From positions 1 to 8,909 of the forward strand of contig USSR01000254.1 in NCBI GenBank assembly GCA_900557355.1: a stretch of 8,909 nucleotides of DNA, read 5' to 3'. The stretch is from an uncultured Bacteroides sp. (GTDB taxonomy: Bacteria; Bacteroidota; Bacteroidia; Bacteroidales; Bacteroidaceae). The notes below the pieces were generated by a model. That model searched no databases. It worked only from the letters and a program-made list of their open reading frames with translations, and was not told the origin of the DNA. The number at the start of each line of letters is the position of its first letter. Position 1 is the stretch's first letter. Below are positions 1 to 7,900 of this stretch, piece after piece. Made by a program: the position numbers and the translations under genes.

Positions 1-1
1 C

Positions 2-358
2 AATCCGAGTGATGACCCATTCAATCCGAACACGAAGTGGGTATCCGGTCTCTATCCGGCCACAGGTCATAGTTTTAGCAATGCCGGAACGGGTATCAAG
101 AATACATCTTATCTGCGCTTGAAAACGCTGGAAGTTGGCTATACATTGCCTAAAACTTGGATAGCCAAAGCAGGAATTCAGAATCTTCGTATCTATTTCA
201 ATGCCTATAACCTCTTGACATTTACAGGTCTGGATAATATAGACCCGGAACGTCCGGGACGTCAGGGCGGTGCGAACAATAATGCTGATTCTGGAATTTT
301 GTTCTATAACTACCCTGTGAACCGTACGTTTAATATTGGTGCAACCATCAAATTCTAA
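2..358 (+). CDS. SusC-like TonB-dependent outer-membrane transporter, C-terminal end (partial)
   Basis: The reading frame is open from the left edge (first full codon at base 2) to TAA at 356-358 and gives the last 118 residues of a much larger protein; SusC-family transporters are usually about 1000 residues. The visible part has the family's typical ending: a TSYLRLKTLEVGYTLPK block, then LRIYFNAYNLLTF, a DPE motif, a YPVNRTFNIG stretch and a terminal aromatic residue (GATIKF), as expected for the last beta-strands of an outer-membrane barrel. The family imports oligosaccharides across the outer membrane using TonB energy, with a SusD-like lid. The SusD-like gene starts 18 bases downstream, so the two are almost certainly co-transcribed. 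The plug domain, TonB box and signal peptide lie outside the window. The assignment is firm; the cargo cannot be read from this fragment. Confidence 0.95.
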   Translation, partial: NPSDDPFNPNTKWVSGLYPATGHSFSNAGTGIKNTSYLRLKTLEVGYTLPKTWIAKAGIQNLRIYFNAYNLLTFTGLDNIDPERPGRQGGANNNADSGILFYNYPVNRTFNIGATIKF

Positions 359-376
359 AGATAAAAAGACTAGAAT

Positions 377-2392
377 ATGAAAACATTAAAATATATATTT
401 GTAGCAGCTGCATTGGGACTTACGGCAACTTCCTGTTATGATTTGGATTTGGAGCCGAAAGGGCTTGTTTACGAGAATGTGCTGTTTCAATCAGACAATG
501 GCATCAAGAAGTATCTTGCTTCGGCGTATCATGATCTGCCCATTGAGGATTTTAACTATGGTCAGAATGGAGACCAGAAAGGTTATGCTACTTCAAGCAA
601 AGGTGGAAATCAGTGGCAGGCTCAGAAATCTAGTGCAGCATCCTGTGCTGCTGAGGCGGCAGGTCGTGCAACTTCTTATGGCGGCTTTGACTATTGGCCT
701 TATGATCGTATCCGTGAACTTAACAATATGTTGGAAAAATTGCCTGAGTATCAAAGCAATTTTACGGAAGATGTTTATAATTCTTATTTAGGTGAGGCGC
801 GTTTCTTGCGTGCATTCTACTATTTTGGAATGGTGAAACGCTATGGCGGTGTGCCTATTGTAGAGAAGGTACTTGACCCAAAGGCTCCATTGGAGGAACT
901 TCAGCAACCGCGTAATACTGAGTATGATTGCTGGAAGTTCATCTATGAAGATTTGAAGTTTGCTATGGAGAATGCTACTGCCTCCAAAGACGAGGTGGGG
1001 CGTGCCAATCGTTATGCAGCTGCGGCTTTGATGTCACGTGCCATGTTATATGCTGGGTCTGTTGCCAAATACAATCAGTATTTGGCTGTCACCGGTCCAG
1101 CTGTAAATGCTGGTCTGATGTGCATGACTGCAGATCACGCACAGGAATTCTTCCAATATGCATACGATGCCTGTAAGTTTCTGAAAGATGCTGGATTCAG
1201 ACTTCATACAGGTGCTGATAAGGAGAAAGCTTATACGGAAGTATTCCTTAATCCGAATACGGTAGAAGATATCATGGTAAAACAGTATGGTCCCAACACC
1301 AGCACGCCGTTCGATACCAACTTGTTCCACTGCTGGGACTGTATGGTATTGCCTAAGGGTGTAGGACTCTCCGGTGACGTAGGCGTTGCGCTTCAGCCTG
1401 CATGGGAAATCATGGGGTTGTATGAGATGCCTGCCATTATCGATCCGGAAACTGGGAATCCCATTCGTTTCAAAAGTGTGACTGAACTCTGGAACAACGG
1501 TGAAATGGAACCTAGATGTCGTGCCAATTACTACTTTACCGGAATGAAAGAAAGCATGTCCGGTACGGAACTTGATTTTCAGGCTGGTGTCTATACTAGC
1601 TATCCGGGTACTGTAGCTGATGGTACTGCCGAAACTCAAGGAAGTGTAAATGACTATACTGCTCAGTTCCGTGTGAGAGCTGCTCAGCCCGGTACACGCA
1701 AAGATGTCGGTGGTCATGCCAATGTGAAGATTAACGGTATTCATGGTTTGGCGGAAGGTACGGGCGATGAAGGCTATTCTCGTATGGGTGCTTGTATTCG
1801 TAAGTATGTACAGGCTGAAGGTACTAATGCCCGTGTGTTCTTTACCAATTCTCAACCTTGGAAAGTATTCCGTTATGGTGAAATTTTACTGAACTGGGCG
1901 GAAGCAGCTTACGAACTGGGATTGATTACCGGTAGTGATGATTTGAAGGCAGAAGCTTTTGAGCATATCAATGAAATCCGTGATCGTGCAGGTGCCCATC
2001 CTCATGCAATGGTTACCAATCCGGCTGATATAGGTTCCGAAATCTATGGTTTCCCGATTGACGAGAACCTGCAATATATCCGTGATGAACGTGCCCGTGA
2101 GCTTGTCTTTGAAAATCACCGTGTGTTCGATATTCGTCGCTGGAGAGTGGCCGACATTATGTTCATGGATGGTGTGTATACTCATGGACTGCTGGCTTAT
2201 CAGGTTTTGGATGAAATCAATCCCGATTGGAAGGAGGGAGATGATCCTGATAAAAAATATATGTGGATATTCTTGCCTGAAGTGGAACGTGAAGGCCGTA
2301 GGGTGAATTTTAATAAGAAAGATTATTACGATCAAATACCGGGTGGTGAAATCAATAAGAATCCGTTACTGGTTCGTAATGATGGCCATTAA
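377..2392 (+). CDS. SusD-like (RagB/SusD family) outer-membrane glycan-binding lipoprotein
   Basis: This 671-residue protein is the probable surface lid and glycan-binding partner of the SusC-like transporter encoded just upstream. It begins with a lipoprotein signal peptide (MKTLKYIFVAAALGLTATSC, lipidated Cys20) followed by LDLEPKG, a usual SusD mature start. Family landmarks are the helical N-terminal part with YDRIRELNNML (about residues 109-119), the GEARFLRAFYYFGMVKRYGG block (139-158), FRYGEILLNWAEAAYELG (from 498), an EIRDRAGA motif, and the C-terminal IRDERARELVFENHRVFDIRRWR block (from 568). At 671 residues it is longer than most SusD proteins (roughly 500-600); the extra length seems to lie between about residues 240 and 490. 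The start is set by the signal peptide and the 18-base gap from susC. The ligand is not predictable from sequence, but neighbouring genes point to an alpha-mannoside. Confidence 0.96.
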   Translation: MKTLKYIFVAAALGLTATSCYDLDLEPKGLVYENVLFQSDNGIKKYLASAYHDLPIEDFNYGQNGDQKGYATSSKGGNQWQAQKSSAASCAAEAAGRATSYGGFDYWPYDRIRELNNMLEKLPEYQSNFTEDVYNSYLGEARFLRAFYYFGMVKRYGGVPIVEKVLDPKAPLEELQQPRNTEYDCWKFIYEDLKFAMENATASKDEVGRANRYAAAALMSRAMLYAGSVAKYNQYLAVTGPAVNAGLMCMTADHAQEFFQYAYDACKFLKDAGFRLHTGADKEKAYTEVFLNPNTVEDIMVKQYGPNTSTPFDTNLFHCWDCMVLPKGVGLSGDVGVALQPAWEIMGLYEMPAIIDPETGNPIRFKSVTELWNNGEMEPRCRANYYFTGMKESMSGTELDFQAGVYTSYPGTVADGTAETQGSVNDYTAQFRVRAAQPGTRKDVGGHANVKINGIHGLAEGTGDEGYSRMGACIRKYVQAEGTNARVFFTNSQPWKVFRYGEILLNWAEAAYELGLITGSDDLKAEAFEHINEIRDRAGAHPHAMVTNPADIGSEIYGFPIDENLQYIRDERARELVFENHRVFDIRRWRVADIMFMDGVYTHGLLAYQVLDEINPDWKEGDDPDKKYMWIFLPEVEREGRRVNFNKKDYYDQIPGGEINKNPLLVRNDGH

Positions 2393-2419
2393 TGAATAAT
2401 TATATAGAAAAGTATTGAT

Positions 2420-3142
2420 ATGAAAAAGTTAATATATAGTTTAATATGTGCTGCTTCAGCATTGCTGGTGGTATCCTGCATGGGGGTAGATAACTTCGAT
2501 GCTCCCGATTGCCATTTCTATGGGAAGATTATAGATTCCACTACCGGAGAAGGCATTGTTTCTGATCGAGGAGATTGCCATATCCGCATCTGGGAGGTGA
2601 GTTATAAAGTTAATCCCGGAAGTCAGGATCTTGCCATCAAAGAAGACGGTACGTTCAATAATACCAAACTCTTTGCCGGAACGTATGATATGGTACCGGA
2701 AGGGTCTTGGTGGCCTTCTGATACTATCCGTATGGGTATCGGTAGCAAGACTACTCAAAATTTTGAGGTGACGCCTTATTTGAAGTTGTTTGACTTCAAA
2801 ACGAAACTTGAGGGAACCACACTCACCATGTCCTGCCGTTTGGATGCTCCGATTACTGAAGGGCTCCCACAAGTTATGGATGTTTGTCCGTTTCTCAGTT
2901 TGAATCATTTCTGCGGTGCTTCCAATCATATTGGTTATTACGATAAGCCCGGCAAGATTAACGTTATGAAAACTTGGGATAAGATTCCTAAAGAGGACGA
3001 TGGCAAGAGTATAGCGTATGAAGTGTCTTTGCAGGTAAAGCCCGGATACATTTACTTTGTCCGTATGGGTGCCAAAGTAAAGGATAAATTTGAAAAGTAC
3101 AATTATACAGAAATTGTAAAGATAGAAGTTCCCAACGAGTAG
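2420..3142 (+). CDS. DUF3823-family lipoprotein, probable surface glycan-binding accessory
   Basis: A 240-residue lipoprotein with signal peptide and lipobox ending VVSC (Cys20). From about residue 35 it has a carboxypeptidase-regulatory-like beta-sandwich pattern (GKIIDSTTGEGI), followed by an RIWEVSY strand and KEDGTFNNTKLFAGTYDMVP (from residue 74). These are the hallmarks I associate with the DUF3823 N-terminal domain. Residues from about 125 to the end are beta-rich and fit the matching C-terminal domain. DUF3823 proteins are commonly encoded directly after susC/susD pairs in Bacteroidota PULs, at the position usual for surface glycan-binding proteins. The gene starts 27 bases after the SusD-like stop, so it belongs to the same transcript. 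The 3' end is followed within about 30 bases by a terminator-like hairpin, making this the last gene of the binding/import block. A glycan-binding role is inferred from family and position; no catalytic motif is apparent. Confidence 0.85.
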   Translation: MKKLIYSLICAASALLVVSCMGVDNFDAPDCHFYGKIIDSTTGEGIVSDRGDCHIRIWEVSYKVNPGSQDLAIKEDGTFNNTKLFAGTYDMVPEGSWWPSDTIRMGIGSKTTQNFEVTPYLKLFDFKTKLEGTTLTMSCRLDAPITEGLPQVMDVCPFLSLNHFCGASNHIGYYDKPGKINVMKTWDKIPKEDDGKSIAYEVSLQVKPGYIYFVRMGAKVKDKFEKYNYTEIVKIEVPNE

Positions 3143-3172
3143 TTGGAGCAGAGGTAGTAAGATTGTGACAAT

Positions 3173-3215
3173 GGCCGGAAGGGAGACGTATGTTTGTTCT
3201 TCCGGCCTTTATTTT
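3173..3215 (+). terminator. Intrinsic terminator or attenuator hairpin between import genes and enzyme genes
   Basis: GGCCGGAAG (3173-3181) pairs perfectly with CTTCCGGCC (3199-3207) across a 17-base loop and is followed at once by a T-rich run, TTTATTTT (3208-3215). This is the classical layout of a Rho-independent terminator on the + strand. It begins 30 bases after the stop of the DUF3823-like gene and ends 19 bases before the likely start of the GH71/99-like gene. It could end the susC/susD transcript or let a fraction through, lowering enzyme expression relative to the transporter. Confidence 0.82.
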
Positions 3216-3234
3216 AACTGAAAAAATGGAAATA

Positions 3235-4749
3235 ATGAAACAAAATAAGATAAATTATTGGCTGTTGGGTACCCTTTTCCTGGGATTAGTAGCCTGTGGT
3301 GATGACAAAGGTGACTATATTCCACCGGCAATAGAAGAGCCAGAAACACCTCCTGCAGAAGATGTTTATAATAAGCCGGATTTTGAACTCCATGAAGACG
3401 GCAAACCGTTCGATACCTATCGTGGCTTGGTGATGGCAGGCTATCAAGGATGGTTTGGTGCGCCGGGTGACGGATGCAGGCATAGCAATTCTGATAACAC
3501 GGCTTGGTATCACTATCGTGAAAGTGAAGTGTTCAAGCCGGGAGTTTTGCAGAACTCTATTGATATGTGGCCCGATATGTCTGAATATGAAAAGAGATAC
3601 ACTCCGGGTGTAGATGAACCTAAAGGTCGTTCTTCTAAATTTATATTGCCCAATGGTGAAGCAGCTCAGGTGTACAGTGCTTACGATGAGTCGAGTGTGT
3701 TGCTTCATTTCAAATGGATGAAGGAATATGGCATTGATGGTGTCTTTATGCAACGCTTTGTAGGTGAGGTAATCAATAATCCTGATGGAAAAGATCATTT
3801 CGATATGGTGTTGAAGCACGCGATGAAAGGAAGTAACCAATTTCAGCGAGCCATCAGCGTGATGTATGATTTAGGTGGGTTTATGGAAGGAAACCGTGAT
3901 GAAAGTGCGTTGCTTGCCGATGCGAAGGCCATTATGGATACGTATCAATTGTTAGACCGTAACCAACAGAAATACTATCTCTATGAGGATGGCAAACCGT
4001 TGCTTGCTCTTTGGGGTGTGGGGTTTGATGAAAAGCCTTTCAATGCAGACCAGATAGCCAGCCTTATAGCTGCATTGAAAGAGCAGGGTTGGAGCATCAT
4101 GCTGGGTGTGAACGATGATTGGCGTACGCATAGTTCATCTAAATGGCCGCGTGCCAAATATACTGATATTGTGAAGAGTGCCAATGTCATCTTCCCTTGG
4201 TTTGTAGGTCGTTATGGTTCGATAGAGGTTTATAATAACCATCGCAAGCCTATCATTGATGCGGACATTCAATGGTGCAAGAAAAATGGCGTACACTATG
4301 CTCCCCACTGTTTCCCTGGTGGAGCTGACCTGAATATGCATCCGAATAATAGTGTGATGGAGCGTCTGGGTGGAAGATTCTTCTGGGAGCAGATCTACGG
4401 TGGCATCAAGTTGGGAGCAGAAATGATTTACGTCGCAATGTTTGATGAAATAGACGAGGGCACTGCCATCTTCAAATGCCTTAATAAAAGCGATGTACCG
4501 AGCAATGTGCCTGAAACGGATTACTATGTGTGGTATAATAAGGCGAAAGGCAGTTATGGGCATGGTTCCTCGCCTAAGGACGAAAGTCAGCTTGAAGGTG
4601 GCTGGTGCAAGAAGGCCAGTGAACTGAACATCGTGTTTCAAGGGGTTGAAGATGATCTGCCCACCGACCACTACTTGTGGCTTACGGGGCAGGCTCGTAA
4701 GATGCTTCGTGGCGAAGTGCCTTTGAAGAATGCCTGGCCTGCCAGATAA
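3235..4749 (+). CDS. GH71/GH99-like glycoside hydrolase, lipoprotein
   Basis: Read from ATG at 3235, this is a 504-residue lipoprotein: MKQNKINYW, a hydrophobic core, and lipobox LVAC (Cys21), followed by GDDKGD, an acidic stretch of the kind associated with surface export of Bacteroidota lipoproteins. An in-frame ATG at 3226 would add three residues. One at 3190 lies in the loop of the upstream terminator and would bury the signal peptide, so I reject it. The body (about residues 55-500) looks like a TIM-barrel of the GH71/GH99-like group: GLVMAGYQGWFGAPGDG (64-80), HFKWMKEYGIDGVFMQRF (158-175), and MFDEIDEGTA, which places glutamates at 405 and 408. GH99 endo-mannosidases/mannanases use two glutamates three residues apart in a similar C-terminal motif, so Glu405 and Glu408 are candidate catalytic residues. 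Substrate is uncertain: alpha-mannoside is suggested by the adjacent GH38 gene, but GH71-like relatives act on alpha-1,3-glucan. Confidence 0.82.
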   Translation: MKQNKINYWLLGTLFLGLVACGDDKGDYIPPAIEEPETPPAEDVYNKPDFELHEDGKPFDTYRGLVMAGYQGWFGAPGDGCRHSNSDNTAWYHYRESEVFKPGVLQNSIDMWPDMSEYEKRYTPGVDEPKGRSSKFILPNGEAAQVYSAYDESSVLLHFKWMKEYGIDGVFMQRFVGEVINNPDGKDHFDMVLKHAMKGSNQFQRAISVMYDLGGFMEGNRDESALLADAKAIMDTYQLLDRNQQKYYLYEDGKPLLALWGVGFDEKPFNADQIASLIAALKEQGWSIMLGVNDDWRTHSSSKWPRAKYTDIVKSANVIFPWFVGRYGSIEVYNNHRKPIIDADIQWCKKNGVHYAPHCFPGGADLNMHPNNSVMERLGGRFFWEQIYGGIKLGAEMIYVAMFDEIDEGTAIFKCLNKSDVPSNVPETDYYVWYNKAKGSYGHGSSPKDESQLEGGWCKKASELNIVFQGVEDDLPTDHYLWLTGQARKMLRGEVPLKNAWPAR

Positions 4750-4761
4750 AAGTAGATAATT

Positions 4762-4895
4762 ATATATCCGAACCGTACCTGAGCCTTACTTGCTCCGTAC
4801 CATCTCCGGGGATTCTCCACTCAGAGGTACTTCTGGCTGGAGAATGTACGGAGCAAGTAGGGCTCAGGTAGGGCTCAGATACGGTTCGGGTATAC
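4762..4895. repeat. Large nested imperfect palindrome in the GH99-like/GH38 intergenic gap
   Basis: The 211-base gap 4750-4960 contains no gene I can support and is dominated by this structure. Bases 4778-4800 pair with 4846-4868 over 23 bp (one G-U pair; core TACTTGCTCCGTAC against its exact reverse complement). An outer stem pairs CCGAACCGTA (4768-4777) with TACGGTTCGG (4880-4889) and extends weakly through flanking TATA bases to 4762 and 4895. Within the 45-base apex is another hairpin: ATTCTCCA (4812-4819) with TGGAGAAT (4838-4845), capped by the near-palindrome CAGAGGTACTTCTG (4822-4835). The bases after it (CTTCTTATTTCT) are pyrimidine-rich but not a clean T-run. It may be a processing or termination structure, a structured RNA, or a miniature inverted-repeat or REP-type element; sequence alone does not decide. 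The remaining bases, 4896-4960, are AT-rich and presumably hold the leader of the GH38 gene; I see no convincing Bacteroides -7 box (TAnnTTTG) there. Confidence 0.85.
4857..4878 (+). repeat. 11-bp perfect tandem duplication in the right arm of the palindrome
   Basis: GTAGGGCTCAG occurs twice head to tail (4857-4867 and 4868-4878). The left arm has a single counterpart, CTGAGCCTTAC at 4779-4789, so the extra copy forms an 11-base bulge in the folded structure. It looks like a replication-slippage duplication within an originally more symmetrical palindrome. Confidence 0.9.
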
Positions 4896-4960
4896 TCTTC
4901 TTATTTCTAAAAGATACCATAATCTATTACGAAAACTTTCTCTAACTAAAAAAGTGAAAG

Positions 4961-7900
4961 ATGAAAAAAATACTATGTTGCATTCTGTCACTGTTTTGCT
5001 TCGTACAGATATTGTACAGCCAGCAAAAAGAGTATAAGGCGTATCTGGTAGCAACAGCCCATTTTGATACGCAGTGGAACTGGGATGTACGCGAATCTAT
5101 TGATGATTATCTGCACCGTACAATGGTACAGAACTTTTGGCTCTTCGAGCGTTTCTCCAATTATATCTTTAACTTTGAGAGTGCTCAGAAATATGCGTGG
5201 ATGAAGGAGTATTATCCGCACGAGTATGAGCTTGTAAAGAAGTACATCAAGGCAGGACGCTGGAATGTAGTGGGAAGTGCATGGGAAGCGACAGACCCTA
5301 ATATTCCTTCCTCCGAATCTTTTTTCAGGAATGTCCTGTTAGGGCAGGAATTCTATAAAAAAGAGTTTGGTGTAAAATCAAACGATATTTATCTGCCGGA
5401 CTGTTTCGGTTTCGGTTACACATTGCCTACCATCGCCGCACACTGCGGATTGATAGGATTCTCTACCCAAAAACTCCAGTGGCGGAAAAATCCATATTTT
5501 GGAGAAAAAGAAAAAATGCCGTTCAAGATAGGGCTTTGGCAAGGTCTGGATGGTGCGCGGATCATGGCAGTACTGGATGCCGGAGGATACGGTACATCGT
5601 ATTACTACGATGATATCAGTATCAATCGCCGCATTCTGGAAAGAGCTAAACTAGGACCTGATAATACGGCTTATAGTTATTATGGTGTCGGAGACCGTGG
5701 CGGATCGCCAACGCTTCCTTCCGTCTATTCATTAGAAAAAAGTTTGAAGGCAGATGGCCCGTTAGAAATTATCAGTGCCAAAGCCGGACAAATATATGAA
5801 GATTATTATCCTTTTGAAAAGCATCCCGAACTACCCGTTTATGACGGAGAACTGCTGATGGATGTGCATGGAGTGGGGTGCTACACTTCGCAGGCTGCAA
5901 TGAAACATTTCAACCGACGGAACGAACACTTGGCGGATGCAGCCGAAAGAGCATCTGTAGTGGCGGAAACATTGGGAGGTTTGGAATATCCTTCCGATGC
6001 TTTGCGTGAAAACTGGCAGCGTTTCCTGTGGCATCAATTTCACGACGACCTGACGGGAACCAGTATTCCGCAATCATACACTTTCTCCTGGAATGATGAA
6101 CTGATAGCTCAGACACGTTTTGCAGAAACCATTACTACAGCAGTGGGGGCAGTGAGTCGTGCTTTGGATACCAAAGTAAAAGGGATGCCGGTTGTGGTTT
6201 ATAATTTTGTAGCTTCCAGTCGGAGAGATGTGGTGAAGGCTACGGTTAAGATGGATAAACGACCGTCAGGAATTAAAGTAACCTCTCAGAAAGGGGAAAA
6301 TATGCCTGCACAGTTGATTTCTTGGGAGAATGGAATAGCCGAGGTTTTGTTTGTAGCGCAAGTAGATCCACTTAGCTTCTCAGTATATAGCATTCAACCG
6401 GGAAGAACTTCATCTTCCGGAAAACTGCTGGCAAAGAACGGAACTCTTGAAAACACTATTTATAAGATAGCATTGAATGAACAGGGTGACATTGCTTCCA
6501 TTTTTGATAAAAAGAATAATCGTGAACTGGTGCAAACCGGTAAGCCGTTCCGTCTGATGATGTTTACGGAAAATCTTTCTACTGATTATCCGGCTTGGGA
6601 AATTTATAAGAAAGTTCTGGATGGGCCGAGTATTTCCATCACGGACAATGTTAAAATTACCGTGGCAGAGAATGGACCGTTGAGAGCATCTTTACGTGTG
6701 GAACGTACTCATGAAGATTCTAGGTTTGTACAATATATCACGTTAACGGATGGAGCCGAGGATGATAGAATTGAGATCAGTAACGAATTTGACTGGCAAG
6801 GAAAGAAAGCTTTGCTGAAAGCAGAGTTTCCAACCACAATCTCCAATGAAAAAGCTACTTATGACTTGGGTTTAGGTTATGTGAAGCGCGGCAACAATAT
6901 CGAGAACTCTTTTGAGGTACTGGGACATCAGTGGGCCGACTTGACTGCCGATGATGCGTCTTATGGCATCTCCATTTTGAATGAATCTAAATATGGATGG
7001 GATAAGCCTGATAATAATACCATCCGTCTGACATTGCTCCATACTCCTCAACCCGGTAAGCATTATACATATCAGGATCATCAGGATCATGGACATCATG
7101 CTTTCCGTTATGCCATTGTGGGACATAAAGAGGATGCTGCTCAAGCAGGCATTGCCTGGAAGGCGGAGAATTTCAATCAGCCCCTGTTGGCTTTTACCAC
7201 TACTAAGCATGCGGGTAAATTGGGGCGTTTTTATTCATTTGCCCGTACAGACCGTCCTCAGGTTGCTGTGAAAGCTATTAAAAAAGCGGAAGATGGACGC
7301 GGATATATTGTTCGTATCAATGAGATCTATGGCAGTTCTTACGATCAAGCTTATATAGAGTTTGCATCTGATATTGAAAATGCCAAAGAAGTAAACGGAA
7401 TAGAGGAAGAAAAAGGTGAAGTTACTTTCTCTGGTAATAGGTTGATAGTCAGTGGTAAAGCTTTTCAACCCCGCACATTTAGGGTTACATTCAAACAAAA
7501 GCCTTTGCTGACGGTTCCTGAATGCCAACCATTGGAACTGCCCTATAATGCGGTAGCCTTAACAACTGATGAGTTTAATCGTGCTGGTAATTTCGACAGG
7601 CAAGGTAATTCACTGGCAGCCGAACTGATGCCCGAAAAGATCCTTTCGGATGGGGTTGAATTCAGTATACAGAATGATCCTGCTATTTTCAATTACGTCC
7701 GGGCGAATGGGGATACCATTCTTTTGCCTGAGCATCATGGCATGGATAAACTATTTCTTCTGGTGACTTCTGTAAAGGATGACCGTCGGGCTACTTTCCT
7801 GGTGGATGATAAGCCTTATCAGGTAAATGTACCTTATTATTCCGGTTTCTATGGACAGTGGGGATGGAAAGGCGAAAGTGAGGGATATATCAAAGATGCT

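Noticed and set aside
119..358. A small independent 79-codon gene beginning at the TTG at 119
   Set aside because: The same frame is open back to the left edge and the upstream residues continue the SusC C-terminal pattern, so it is the tail of the transporter.
1046..1855. A long minus-strand open frame (269 codons) inside the SusD-like gene
   Set aside because: It is fully antisense to a clear SusD-family gene, has no recognisable domain, and similar antisense frames occur under every long gene here. It is best explained by codon bias of the real gene.
3190..3234. Upstream ATG at 3190 as the start of the GH71/99-like gene
   Set aside because: It lies within the loop of the terminator hairpin and would place 15 extra residues before a perfectly good lipoprotein signal peptide starting at 3235.
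4762..4895. Invertible promoter (phase-variable switch) flanked by inverted repeats
   Set aside because: Bacteroides invertible promoters have well-separated inverted repeats around a promoter-bearing segment. Here the inner arms are only 45 bases apart, the spacer itself folds into a hairpin, and I see no TAnnTTTG box inside or a recombinase gene nearby.
4750..4960. Small protein gene, tRNA or CRISPR array in the intergenic gap
   Set aside because: There is no start codon with a plausible leader and coding-like frame, no cloverleaf pattern, and the only tandem repeat is a single 11-bp duplication without spacers.
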